NCBI GenBank assembly: GCA_024138015.1
Contig: JAMXBB010000009.1
Span: 41,327,481-41,391,480 of the forward strand
Source of the DNA: Lumnitzera littorea
Taxonomy: Eukaryota > Streptophyta > Magnoliopsida > Myrtales > Combretaceae
Length of the DNA stretch: 64,000 bases
Reading direction: 5' to 3'
Part shown: positions 45,196-58,061 of the stretch, one piece after another
How the letters are laid out: every line of letters begins with the position of its first letter
How positions within the stretch are numbered: position 1 is the first letter of the stretch
The notes under the pieces: generated by a model
Told to the model about the DNA's origin: nothing
The model's database searches: none
Seen by the model: only the letters and a program-made list of their open reading frames with translations
Translations under genes and position numbers: made by a program

Positions 45196-45710
45196 AAAGA
45201 AAAAAACTTTTTCCTAACATTATCTTTGTTAATTTTTAGTTTCTCATTTGGTTTTATTGATCCATAGTTTTTTTTTTTTTCCATTAGTGGATAATGTTCA
45301 AACTTGTATTGTTCTCATTTATGACTGTAAAGCATATATTTTTCTTCCTTTTCTTTTTGTATTTGTAGTGATTTAGGTTAGAAAAATAGGTAGTGTTTCA
45401 CTTGCTTCTATTAATTCAATCCATGGATGCATTCGTTTTGTCAAGTGCAAAAGAAAGTTTTTGTTTTTACCTTATCTTCATTCTTTTTATTAATTTTTAG
45501 TTTTTTCGTTTTATTTTACTAATTCATAGAATTTTTTTCCATAAGGGAAAAATGTTCATTAGTGCTATCATAGGTGAGTTCTAGTGTGATCGTGTGAGTC
45601 AAGAAATGCGAAATTGGATTATTCTCATATAAGACTGTAAAATGTATTTTTTTCCCTCCTTTTTAATGTTTTTTCCTTTTTTTTTTTATTTGTAATGATT
45701 TAGGTTAGAT
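45196..45710 (+). repeat. Tandem unit 1 (right part) and unit 2
   Basis: Unit 1 resumes at 45196 and unit 2 runs from about 45391 to 45710. Both contain TTCTCAT(T/A)TnnGACTGTAAA and 'TTTGTAnTGATTTAGGTTAGA'. The GCTTC-ATTAATTCAATCC segment is best conserved. Confidence 0.6.
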
Positions 45711-46795
45711 TTATAATTAGGAGTATAATCCTCTCATTGGTATGTAATACCATTTTATGAATGTTTTCGTACCTTGGTGAAAAACTGTTGTAAACTGTAT
45801 CATGAATGATTCTATGTTTGTCGATGAAAACTATTGTAAACCATCCATTATCTACATTTGTATAGCTCTATAGCTACTTCATATTAGTTGGTTTATTTTC
45901 TTTTTACTTAGGTTCTTTCTCCCTTTCCCACATTGCTTTAGTCAATATTTTTTTCTCTCTCATACATTGATTTAGTCAATTTTCTAACTACTAGTCTTCA
46001 AATGTAATTAGTTATGAGCATTGCCAACTACAATGGAGTTACAAAGTTTGAACAATAGAAAAGAATGCTTTGATCTAAGTGGAGCTTACTTCATTTTTAG
46101 CAATGGTAAGCTTTATCATGTTTTCATCAAAGGCTTTTATTAGTACATAGCAAGTAGTGTTTTGATGAAATCTTGCTTTTCGATCAAGGAGATTTTGTTC
46201 ATATTAAAAGTTTCTTCATTCCCACCATCTTATTCCAATCTATGGCCTCCATTAACACTCTAGTTTGCAGCTCTATGAAAGAGGAAACTATAATGCTTCT
46301 AAGAGAAGAAAATGCGGATCGATTGGGAGTAAAAAGCTTTATTAGTATTAAGGGATTTGTTGAAATTCTTATTTCTCCATCAAGAGCTTTTTATCCTTTA
46401 TGTTAAAGCTTTGATCATTTTTAATTCATGCAAAAAATCTCTAGTCTCCTTTTCTGGTGAGTTGTTGGTTTATTTAATTAATTTATTTGTTTTCTTGAAA
46501 TGTGTCATTAAAGGATAAGGTTTTTGTTTTCATGAATTTTTAACTGGATTTAATGATTTTTATTTTCTTCAATGAGGTGGAGTCTATTATTCAACTACAA
46601 CATATCAAGTTTCTTTTGTTCTATTAAAGAACATGATTGACGACTTCTTCCATTCCATTGAAGGACATAATTGACAACCATAGTGACTCTATTGGCATAC
46701 CATTATAACTTCATGTTATTCATTTCTATTTGCAAGATATGGTTTTCATAATTTGTAATAAGATTAATAATGTTATGTTTTTTTTCCCTAAAGGG
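45711..46795. other. Stretch with one unrecognised ORF
   Basis: A 77-residue plus-strand ORF (46173-46406, MLFDQGDFVHIKSFFIP...) has no match I recognise. TTTCATCAA and its complement recur around 46118-46172, giving a weak foldback. Nothing else seen. Confidence 0.3.
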
Positions 46796-47170
46796 TTAAC
46801 AACGTTGTATGTTGATTTATTACATATATTTACATATTTTATAAATGCTCTCAACTAATCTATGTTATCAAAATTTCAATTTTTATGTGTTGCTCTTTGA
46901 ATTTATGCAACATGTGAACTCATTTCCTTTTGATGTTAAGTCTAAGGTTTTAGTATATTAATTTCAAAAGTAATATGTTTTATAATGTAGCTTATTAATG
47001 TTGTATTTTGATGGATTACATATTTGCATATTATATAAATGCTCTCAATTAACATAGTATCATCTAGATTTCAATTTTTATGTGTTACTCTTTGAATTCA
47101 AGCAACATGTCGAGCCATTTCCCTTGATATTGAATATGGGTTATAGCATGTTAATTTCAAAAATAATAGT
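46796..47170. repeat. ~196-bp tandem duplication
   Basis: Units at 46796-46991 and 46992-47170 share GTTGTAT(G/T)TTGAT, ATAAATGCTCTCAA(C/T)TAA, ATTTCAATTTTTATGTGTT and TTAATTTCAAAA(G/A)TAAT. Unit 2 ends next to the LINE fragment. Confidence 0.7.
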
Positions 47171-47183
47171 TTCACTAGCAATT

Positions 47184-47531
47184 TTAGTTCCATATCACTT
47201 TCCACACTTTTGAACTCATATCATGGGAAGTCGAAGCATCCTCACAATCATGCACTATAACAAAATTATTGAAAGCATGATAACAACTTTTCATAGAAAA
47301 CACTCCACTTCTTTCCTTAAGCCACACAATCCTTCCCTTACCTAATCTTGATGTCACTAAAATTTGTAAGATTGCATTCCTCTCCTCTTCTATGATACAA
47401 TCCTTAACCAAATCCAAAGCCCAAGTAAGATTTGCAAAATTCAAAATAGCAGACACCTTAAGATGAACCAAAAATGGGTTTATAGTTCTTATGGATAATT
47501 TGAATGCTGGTAGTAGCCTACTAATAATCAC
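47184..47531 (-). pseudogene. LINE ORF2 fragment
   Basis: 115 open residues: WALDLVKDCIIEEERNAILQIL, GKGRIVWLKERSGVFSMKSCYHAF and VWKVIWN. This is the region of plant LINE ORF2 just before the zinc-binding domain (W...F...G.YSVKS.Y...W..IWN). It stops where the zf-RVT motif should begin. It is a different insertion from the LINE at 29-35 kb. Confidence 0.7.
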
Positions 47532-49370
47532 TTAATTTTTACCATTATATAATACTCAAGATATTAAAATTGTTATGAATAACATAATACATATTAAGTT
47601 AAATTTAAGGTTGTTAATTTGATAAGGAGTTAATTATTACCCATAGCTTAATATTCCCTCTATAATTGCATCTTTTCTATAACCATAAAAAAATGGTTTA
47701 TTTCCATTGCTAAATACAAAAATTTTCAATTATATTTTTTTCATAAGCACATTACTACATATTCGATAAAGCTAATTAAAAGTAATTACAATATTTTTAG
47801 TCACTTTAATAAGTAAATTAAAAATATATCATGATTATTATTCATTTCCTTCTCCTTTTATATACATTTTTAGCTCTACTTACACAATTTTTATTTCTTT
47901 TTCAGATTAACAACCATTTGTATAGTTTAATTAATTATACACCTTTATTTTATAATTTTTTAATTGTATGTTTTACATTTTCTAATTTTAAACGTGTTTG
48001 AAATCCCCAAAATTATGGTACACACTTTGCATTCATGCCTATCTCTTTGTTGGTAGTGGGTGGATAAGAATTGTTGTTCCATATCTCTTTGTTGACAATG
48101 CGTAAATGGAAACTATTAGGATGGCAACAAACCTTTTTCAACTGATTTGAAAAGGATTTAAATATCTCCATGTCAACATTTTTTTGAGGATTTAAAAGAA
48201 TCCAAATATGTTCGAATAACAATAAAGCTTCTTCAACATATTTTGAAGAATTAAAGTATAACTCCTCATTTCTTATGTTTTATATTTTCAATTTTTTCAA
48301 TTCTTATACATTGCTTATTCATACAATTTTTGAACACATTTTTTTCTCCAACTCTTAGTCTAGATAAAAGTATTTCATTCTTTAAGGATTTTTAGTATAT
48401 TAATATTGTTGTATTCTTTAAATTTTAACTATTCGTTGATTTTTAATATATTAATGTTATTGTTTTCATTCTTTTTCTTTTACTTTCATAGATATTCTAA
48501 CCATTTATGCATTATTCTTTTAATGTCAACTAAATTTAATTTTTGCATATACAATATGATGCACCAACTACTATATATATATATATATATACACTCACAT
48601 ACACATACACACAAGGCTAAGACAAGCCACCTAAATGTCACATGTGAAATAACCTTTATATCATCAATGCTTTTATGAATAAGTATCTAGAATTAATTTC
48701 TAATTTATTACATCTAATGCCAATTCAAATTAGTGAAATAGAAAAGTGATTATTCCTCAGTTTAGTTTGCACATTTTCATGTTTCATGTGTGCCTTATAC
48801 CATAATATAATTTCCATAATATCAACATCTATCCGTACAAAGAATAATATCCCTTTATATATCAAAATCTATTAAGATGTAGCACATTTAATTGGTGATA
48901 TCCTTATACCAATATTGTTTTATATAATATGACATTTAGTAATTAGCATCCTATTAATATCTCTGGATACATGTACTAGAAAGAGCATCTATATAAATAG
49001 ATATATGATATTCTATCAATTAGGTTTTGCATTAAGAAATACTTTCTCTTCAAAGTTTTTTAAAGCAAAGCAAAGATGACATAAAGAATGCTATCTTAAA
49101 AATAGTTTCACTTATCATATATAGTAAGTGTATTTTTCTCTCAAGCGTTTTGATGTGGTAATGTTGTTATGTTAGATACTATAGCTAACTAGTATCAAAA
49201 TTTGTAACAGGTTAGGTCAATTGAGTTAAATAAAACTGTAATGTAATAGCTAGTTAGTTGTGGAATATGATAAGGTTATAAGGTTCAAACACATTTTATT
49301 TTAGTTTGGTAATTGAAACTTTCTTATGCTTTATTTGGTTGGTAGAATTTTCTAGGGAATAAGGCCTAAA
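47532..49370. other. AT-rich stretch with microsatellite
   Basis: (AT)n then (CACATA)n at 48571-48613. The duplicated word TATCTCTTTGTTG occurs at 48042 and 48085. No gene was recognised; a 69-residue minus ORF (48013-48222) is unassigned. Confidence 0.35.
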
Positions 49371-49700
49371 CAATTGTTAAAAACAAAAGAGAGAGAGAAA
49401 AAGAGAGCGAGAGTGTGCCTATATACCACTTCTCCATTATGGCTCACAGTTCTACATTACTACCACTATTTCATTACCACCATGTCCACTAACAAGTGGT
49501 GGTGGTTGATATTGTGTGGAGTTATTGATGTGGTGATGGTGATTTATTTTAGTAAAGATGGTGTTGTCATCTAAATTAGTGGTGGTTGTGACATGGTGAT
49601 GAAGGTGGTGGAGATTGTCATAGTGTAGGTGGTGATGATATTTTTATAGTGATGGTAAGTTATGGTTTTTCAGTAAAAACATATTAGGAAAAGAATTTCT
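49371..49700. repeat. GA-rich and GGT/GAT trinucleotide-like stretch
   Basis: (GA)n-like 49387-49412, then irregular GGTGGT/GGTGAT repeats 49496-49645. The composition, not the ORF at 49374-49574, explains the open frame. Confidence 0.45.
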
Positions 49701-49974
49701 TTACTTTAAGGAATAGTTATTCATATTGCAGTTGGTAGATGAATAACCACTTAACTTTTGATAAATAGATATATCTTCTATGGAACAACTATCATGAGAT
49801 AAAAATGCACAACTAAATTGATTGATAACCAATCTAAAGGGAATTAGGAACAAGGGAATTGCCATTCGCATTCACGTAATGAATGCACTGCCGAAATTGT
49901 TGTCTATGCTGTCGTTTATATGTTATAATCGAAAGCTTTTCCATACATGTGGACCAAAATAACACTAAAACTTT

Positions 49975-50154
49975 ATGTCGGTTAATGTAGGTTACACGGT
50001 TTCGCATGTTGTTGGGTTTGATGGCTTTGCTATTAATAATTTCTGCTCAAAACTGGAAGATTGCAGGACTTACAATGTGAAATTCAGAAAGCATTGTGGT
50101 TTTAAAAAAAATACGAATGTGCACGTGCCACTAAATGCCAAGCACGCAAAATAA
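49975..50154 (+). CDS. 59-residue Cys-containing small ORF, doubtful
   Basis: ATG at 49975-49977 to TAA at 50152-50154. The middle reads NNFCSKLEDCRTYNVKF, then RKHCGFKKN. It has three Cys, is net basic, and lacks a signal peptide. A second frame opens MLLGLMALLLIISAQ within the same DNA, which looks like a signal segment but stops after 24 residues. This stretch (49860-50230) is less AT-rich than its surroundings. Probably a remnant or chance. Confidence 0.15.
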   Translation: MSVNVGYTVSHVVGFDGFAINNFCSKLEDCRTYNVKFRKHCGFKKNTNVHVPLNAKHAK

Positions 50155-50239
50155 AAATATGCTTTAGGGATAGCAATTGTATCGAATATTGTCATGCACT
50201 TCCGAAGTGCGCAAAATGTCATTGCTCACTTTGTGAGTG

Positions 50240-53200
50240 CCTTATATAGTTGTATTGTATTCATCTCATAATATATAATAATAAACCACTAATACAAAAT
50301 TCACCAGTTTATGGTGTAAATAAGCCTAAATATTTTTTATTTCTATTTAGAAGTATGATAGTACCGATTAAGTACAAGCTGTTGTATTATACTCGTTGGG
50401 GAGTTTAATTTCTATTTCTATATTTATTTGGAAGAACTTATTTTTTATATCTTAAATTAAGGTTATGGTCATTTTATCGCAAAATTTGGTATTCTTTCCC
50501 CTTTTTTTCCTTCTAGATATTATAATGAAAATGAAACGGTAATGGAATATTGGCAATATTAGAGTGAAAACATAATAATACAAATGAAAATAAGATCGTT
50601 GAGAGATTTTATTTTTGTGGATAACTGGATCTACATACATTCAAATTACATACAATAATGTGTAACATGCAAATATGATATGTTAAACAAAAGTGAATTC
50701 TAAGAGTTAGTCTTGACTTTTCCCTCTATAAAAGAATTTAAGAAATTGCAAATAACCTTCTAAATTTTGAACTAGTATTGATATATCCTTGACTTACAAT
50801 ATGTGCTTCAATAATTCTTTAATAATAATAAATTAACATTATAAGGGATGTTTGCATTTTTAGTTAAAACATAAAAATACACTAATATCGATATTTAGGG
50901 GATGTTAAAGTATATTTTGATAAATTTAATGGAGGTATTGCATCACATTTTGAACGTTTACAAGGTATTATACTGAAATTAAACTTAGAGGTATCAAAAT
51001 ATACTTTGTTTAAAGAGAGATATTAAAGCACATTTTGCACTTAATGTTTTATTGTACTTAGCATTTCCATATACAATAAGTTGTCTAGCGATTCAATTAA
51101 CTAACTAGTTAAGGAGCTTGTGCAATGTATGAATAAAAGTTTAAATAATAATTTTTTTTGAACAAACAAAAAGTGCAAATATCATCTAATATTTTTATAC
51201 ATAAAAAAACACATTAAACGTTATTTGAGGAACATAAGTTTTTGAAAACGAATGACTTGTTATATATGACTTGTTAAATATCTACTTAGAAAAAAAATAC
51301 AAAATCCATGTGTATGTGTGTGTGTGTATAACATGTTTCTATTACCAAATTATATACAATGTATATAATTTTTTCTGAAAAATGACTTAAGTTGAATTAC
51401 CAAGTAGTATCATATTATAAAATTATTTAAAAAATTTATAATAATTTATTACAATATAATATAAAAGGCAAGAACTTTCCAAATTATATTAAATATGATG
51501 AAATATTATCAAAATGTATTAACATTAACATAAAATTACAATATTTAAAAAAGGAAAGAGCTTCTATAGCTATAAATCATATAATTTAATATGATTTGAC
51601 AAAAAAAAATTATAAAAAAACATTAGTGATACCATAAAAAGGTAAAAAATTTATGCTCTTTCATACTATGTTATACAAAAATTCTAACTTATCACATAAA
51701 AATTAGCATCACTCCATAAGTATTATTTTTTACGTAAATGGAATGTTTTCATATGCAAATCAAAAGAAAATAATCTTTAATATTGAGAAGGTCAAAATGA
51801 TAAATGGAAAATATAATTATTACATTAAATGATTAAATGGTAAAAAAAAATTGAAGCATTTAATATTCTATATCATATCTAAACCATATTATATGTCATA
51901 TATCTATATTCAATCATATTGCTATCTTCCATCATCCCATCTATTTGATAGAAAAATAAAATGAATTTTCAATTATCTCATCAAACTTTCATATTATAAT
52001 ATTAAATTACCTTTTTAGTATTTGAATGTCTACAGGATAGTTTAGAATGAAACATATCCTTTTCACCATTAATAATTTACTTTTACATTTATTATTTTTA
52101 CTTTTAATGTTCAATTTTTTTTTTTAAATTCCAATTAGTGTACTTTTATTTCCCATATAATCTTGAAAAATTATTACTCCCTAAATTTCTATAAAGATAA
52201 TAGACATATAAGCATTTAGATTTTAGATTAATATAGTAATAAAACGTTAATTCCTATCTCTATTTACCATCTCTTGGTTGTTCTTTATACTTTTATTATT
52301 TCTTTAATTTTGAGAAATCACTATCCCTATGATTTCCTTAAAACATAGGAAGTGTTGATATCTTATTTCTATCAATTATCTCTTAATTATTATTATTTCC
52401 TATTCTCATGCTTTTATTACCTCTTTAATTTTGACATTTTTTTTTGCTAACTAATTCTGAGAAATCATTTCTTCCTTAAATTTTGCTAAAGAGACTCAAA
52501 CATTTACATTTAAAATTTTTTATAGTAATTAGATGTCAATTCCTATATCGATTATAATCTATTTATAAAAATTGCATTAATTAATTTCTATTAGTTAAAC
52601 TTTTCATAAAGTAAAAAACCATTTAAGTTCCAACATTTATCTTAGTCATCTATCCTTTTGTAATTTTGTTTCATTAATGATTCACAATATATTATTTTTA
52701 CTTTTACTGTTAAGTTATTCTTAATTCTAATTTTAGGGTTTTGTTGTTTTTAACAATATTTTACTTTAAAAGAAAGAAAGTAAATAAAACATGTCAATTT
52801 CTATACCACCTTTTTTTTTTTGGAAAATTATATCATTAAAGGTAAAATGTTCTACAAATTAAATAACATCTAGCACATCTAACTTTACAAATTTAGAGAG
52901 GCCAACTTTCCCATATAGTAGCATCATATAAGTTATTCAAAATTTCATTTTTATTTATATTATTTAAGACCTATACCTCTTTAATGTCTTACCTATCATT
53001 TGCCTTTTCAAATTTACAAAGATGTGCCGAACAATTATACTTATTTATGTAAATCTTGTGTTAAATTAATATCCATAACTTTAAAGGACACATTTGAATT
53101 TCCAAAAAACTAAAACAAATTTGGTAACATAGCTATGTTACTTTATAAGAGAAAATTTTCCATTCAACATTTTGAGAATTCAAAAGTTAATTATGTCATA

Positions 53201-53968
53201 ATATTGACTAATTCATACATTCATAAAAGCACAAAATGAATGAATTCTATTACTGGCCTACTTCTACATACAATATATTTGATTAAGCTTAATATGGAAA
53301 TAAATTAAATGTAGTATATTGTGGTATAATTTAAAAAAAATGAAAAAAAAAACATTTGTCATTTCCAATTATATCAATTCACTTCAAAATATTTATTAAC
53401 ATTGACTAATTGATGTATTTACATAAAGTTCAACTTGCTTCATAACAATCGCCTATCTCTACATATAGTATTTTTTTTTTATTGTTCTTATTGACAATAA
53501 ATTAAACGTGGTGAAATGTGAATTCACATCAAAATTCAACATTTAATCATTAATTGATGATTTCACTATATCTTACACTAATAATATGTTTCAATTGTTA
53601 TTTGTATCATTTACCATCAATAAATGACTAAATTCACTTAGGAATCATAGCATTTGACATTAATAACACGATTAGATTCACATCAAACTCAATTCTCTTT
53701 AATAACCTATTTACCATTAATAATGTGTTTTATTTCTAATTAACATTAATTACCTTTAATAATTTGTCTATTTACCAATGATAATATGTTTCAAATATCA
53801 ATTACAATTAATAAATGCCAACTATATATGATTAAACTTATTCCTTTTTAACTTTTTATTGTAAATAATTCATTTCAATTCCCATTTATATCAAAATCTA
53901 AAAGTTTGTTGTTGATTAGCAATATTTTAACTTTTTTCCCTTTCAACACTATTCTCATGTGATGTACC
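50240..53968. other. AT-rich desert
   Basis: No genes seen. Loosely repeated segments occur, e.g. 'TTATTTTTACTTTTAaTGTT' near 52098 and 52694, and 'TTTACCAnTnATAATnTGTTT' near 53709 and 53772. A (GT)n lies at 51311-51327. It could be old, unrecognisable transposon or matrix-attachment-like DNA. Confidence 0.4.
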
Positions 53969-56960
53969 TGTAAACCCTAAAAAATTTTGATAACCTAAAA
54001 GCAAAATTGGATGAAGGAGTCCTTAGATAATTCCTAGAATTACCCAAACATGATAATAATACCTAAGTAAAGGAATTGAACACTAAGTGTTCAACTAAAG
54101 CCCTAATTGAAGTAAGTCCTAAAAACCTAATTAAACGATCAAGAACTCTAATACTTAAAAAACCATAAAACAATGGAGAAACCCTAAAATGATCATTTAA
54201 CCCTAATTAAGTGTTCAAATACCTTAATGTTACCAATAAGTACTAATAGCAAGGTTGAATCAATCAATACAAGTAATCGATAATACTAAATGATTCAAAC
54301 CCTAACTTTCAAGCTTATACGCAGATCAGATGACAATAAACGAAGATCAAACCCTAAGGAAACCCTAGGTACATGTGTCAATCATTTAGATTAGCTAAAG
54401 TATAGTGTCAAAATCCAATAAAACCCTAAACAGATCATAATTGCACTTAATTAGCCTATTTTCCCTAATCAAACCTTAATCCATAACCAACCCTATTACA
54501 TCTTAATTAGCTACAAGTTAAGCATGATTGATGATCAAAAGACAAATTCTTAGTCCCCTATTAAAATATCTTAAACCTTAAGGGCACAAGATCATACCTA
54601 ATTTGGAAAAAGGCATAGAAGGTACATGGTCCCCATTTTATACCTTATCCTTAATTTCTCAAACAATTAAAGCTTATCCCCCTCACCTTCTCCCTTTGCC
54701 ATGATTAGCCACTCCCATTCCCTTCCTCATTTTTGTTTTCTCAAACCCTAAACACTCTCAAATCTTCTCAAACAATAACTTAAAAATCAAATACACAAAT
54801 CCCCTTCTTCTTCCTCTTCTCGGTCACAATAACCACCACATTACTAGCTAGCTTACCACCACCACCACCACTGCACCAAAACCATTGCCACTAAGCCCTA
54901 TGCTACCCACATACATTCCTCTTATTTTTTCTAACACACTAACATACCCATACCAACACTCAAGCTCATGGCATACATCCATAAAGAGAGGCCTTCTACA
55001 CTTTTCTCTGATAAGAACTTAAGTTAGGTTTTCCTTAGTTTTCTTGTAAGATAATGCTAAATACTAATGTTTTCTTTGTTGAAACTTATTTTACAGTAAC
55101 TCCATAGAAGTTCTAAAGTGTTACAAGAAGGGCAATAAAGGTTAGTACAAGTAAAACCAATTTTAGTAGAAGATATGATACACATAGGGTAAGTAGTGTA
55201 GAGTAGTATTAGTTTGAGTAGTGAATCACTAAGTAGGATGATGAAACCCCTATTCACCATGTATGTCACCCCTTGTGCAGAAAAAACCTTAATCCCCATG
55301 CATCACCAAGGCCTACTTCAACATTTTAAAGTGTTGAGCAGAAAAGGCCCATTTAAAATACTTAAAAGAAGCCTAAAATTATTAAGTATAAAGCCCAAAG
55401 TTAAAAACCAAACCTAAGGCCCAAAACTAAGCCTAAATCCTAAAGTGATCCAACTCTTCATTTGGGCCAATGACCTTGTAGGGCCCAAACCAAAACCTTG
55501 TTGACCTAAAAACTTAAAAACAACTTCATCAAATGAAAGAATATTCAAAGACGATGAAAATAACTATAAGATCATTGAAAAATGGAGTTGAAACGAGGAA
55601 GATATGTTCGAATTATAAAAACAACTAACTCGGGATGGTGAGAGATAAGCCTAGTTAATTGATGCAAATAGAATACTCATAAATCATAATTATCTTCTCT
55701 AGGGGCTAAAGAGTTTGACTTAAACATGGTAGAGGATTACTGGGACTGCTAAGCATCATGGCCAAGTGAGTACACTGCCCCTTATTTTGCTTGTTTGTAA
55801 CTGTAGTTAGCGAAATACTTAATTATATCCAATAACTGAAATTGTTGCATGCTAGGGCAAATTGGAAATTATATGTACTTGATATGATTGACCTTGTTTG
55901 TAAAAATATCCTAATTCGATATGAATATTATATGCTTACTACATTAGAACTTAGGATTTTAGAGTATTTGTATATAATGATTAGTCACCTATGAACCGAA
56001 GCTAGTAAATACTTGACCCTTAAATAAATTGAACATGTATTGCATCTTATAGCATGATATTATGGATATTAGCATCATGTCGTAAAATAGGGGATCATAC
56101 CTAATTGGATCCACATTGTATTTATATATTGAAAATTATTATTATGTGATATATTTCATGTTACATGTTCTAACCTTGACCTTTGGGAACTATTTGGCTT
56201 TAAGGAGTACCGTCTTCTACTTAAGGTCATGCCGTATCTACTATTGAGGATGATATTGATAACAAGAGACTTTAAATTAGACGTGGATACCTAGATCATA
56301 ACGTACTGAACTACTTCTTAACCTAGGCAATGGTAAGCATTAAAACTATGCTATGTATAGTTACTAATTGACTATATATATTGTTGCATTGTATATATTT
56401 GACCGTGCTTTCATATGCTTAAATAATAACTTGGTTATTGCTTATTGCAAAGTAGGTAGGTTACTCACTAAGTAGTTAAGCTTAGCCCTTTATAGTTTAT
56501 TGTTGCAGCAAGACTTGTAGCTAGAGCTAGGCCATGAGATGCTTGAAGTCAGTAGCACTAATTAGGGATTATGGGATGTGAAGAGGACGAAAGCTTGAGC
56601 GAACCTTTTATTTGTTATTGAACTTTCTTTATTCTCAGTTATTAAGTATTTTTAGCTTGTTGTGTAGCTCAGACTACCTATGATGATTTATCTTGGTACT
56701 ATATGATTGATTTAGGGGAAACTTAAGATTCTCATTAATCTATGTTATGTTTGTAATTAATTAGATAGCATAACTTTAATTTATATACTTTGTTGTTACT
56801 TAATCTAGTTACTTAATCTAGTTACTAAGAGAAGGTTATAATTGTGAAATGTCTTGTATAGTATGTTGAAGGCCCTTGATCAAGGATGATACTTAATCTC
56901 TGATTTTCCTGTATTACATGGTGGTACTGTTATGACATGACCTTACTTCAGGTTGTGACA
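53969..56960 (-). mobile_element. Long solo LTR 'E' (2,992 bp), inverted
   Basis: On the minus strand it begins TGTCACAACC (56960) and ends TAGGGTTTACA (53969), flanked by GTACC (53964-53968) and GTACT (56961-56965), a 4-of-5 TSD. On the minus strand it shares the CTTAGTGAGTAACCT motif with the other copies (plus-strand 56457-56475) and the conserved core (55545-55605). It is closest to D: both have GGGCCTTA-type wording in the middle and many AGGGTTT motifs near the 3' end. No coding region. Confidence 0.75.
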
Positions 56961-56965
56961 GTACT

Positions 56966-57540
56966 ATATGTATTAATTATTAAAAAATAATAAAATTTTA
57001 GGATTTATATATACTTTTAAAATTTTTAGGTTTTATTTCTTATAGGAAACTATTTTTACATGATTGAAAATTAAAAAAAATTAATGTTGAAATTTACAAT
57101 TTGATTGCAAAAAGAAAAGAAGTTTCGCATGACTTTGTATTTTTAGCACACACACTATAGGTGGGTGGTTTGCTAGTATGTCCTAATTGGAAATGACAAT
57201 AAGATAGATATGGATTATGAGAGAAGTGTGATGCATTCTAGAATTAGATGTAAGATGAGAAACATGGAAGGAAAAGATAAGAATGGAAAATAATTTATTC
57301 AAAGCAAACAAAATTAGTAAGATAGGGTTAGAAAGTTAAGTATCCTAAAATGACATTAATTACTATACCCATATATCAACTATTTGTAAATAATGTATTG
57401 ATTAATTTTCATAAAATAGCTTTTCCATGAGTGTAAAAAAATTGAATTTTGACTTTTCTTTTGATCATTTATCTTTCAACTGAGAAAATTAAAAAAAATG
57501 TCATTTCATATTCCTTAGTTATTTTTTTAAATAAAGTATA
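56966..57540. other. AT-rich spacer between LTRs E and D
   Basis: No gene or repeat recognised. Confidence 0.35.
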
Positions 57541-57708
57541 TGTAATGCCCTAAGAGGAGACTTGGTAATTTTACCTAAAATCTTCATATAATGTGTGCAC
57601 TCATGATATAAAGTCTGCTTTGTAAATCAAAGATTGCAAGATTCAAACTAACAAGTTTCATATCATACTTAATCTTTTTACATATGTTTGCTTAAATATA
57701 TATGTATA

Positions 57709-57712
57709 TGTA

Positions 57713-57742
<30 letters not shown>
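57709..57742. repeat. (TG)n(TA)n microsatellite
   Basis: TGTGTGTGTG followed by TATATATATA immediately to the left of the nested LTR. Confidence 0.8.
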
Positions 57743-57746
<4 letters not shown>

Positions 57747-57994
57747 GATAACTCTGATTTTAAACATATTTCATATGGTGATTTTATAGCATTTCCCGTA
57801 CATTTTTGGTTTTCTTTAAAGAAATTGATACTTAATTGAGTAAAATGTTGATTTCAGGGTTTAAACACATTCTAGGCTTGAAAAAGAAGAAAACGAATCA
57901 AGTTTCACTTAATTCCGAGTTCAAACGAAGAAGTTATGAAATTTTGAAGTTATGCAGAAATTTTGTCTTAGTGCAGAAAGTTACACGACCTGGG

Positions 57995-58020
57995 GACACG
58001 GCCATGTCCCAGGCCGTGTC
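57995..58020. other. GC-rich hairpin GACACGGCC/GGCCGTGTC
   Basis: A perfect 9-bp inverted repeat with an 8-base loop, in a 40-bp island of high GC content within AT-rich DNA. CCTGGG and CCCAGG around it give an overlapping alternative pairing. Such ACACGGCC palindromes are known in the U3 of certain plant LTRs. Confidence 0.6.
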
Positions 58021-58050
58021 TGGTGATGAAAATAAAATCCGTGTAATATA

Positions 58051-58061
58051 TATATAAAAGG
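58051..58061 (+). promoter_or_regulatory. TATA box of the nested LTR
   Basis: TATATAAAAGG, ~30 bp before a GGAGAGACATTACAG leader. Confidence 0.5.

Noticed and set aside
53970..54500. AAACCCTAA repeats as an interstitial telomere
   Set aside because: They are irregularly spaced, not tandem, and lie within an LTR copy, with the same pattern in LTR D.
55057..55417. ORFs at 55057-55299 (-) and 55214-55417 (+)
   Set aside because: They overlap on opposite strands within LTR E and have no domain; chance frames.
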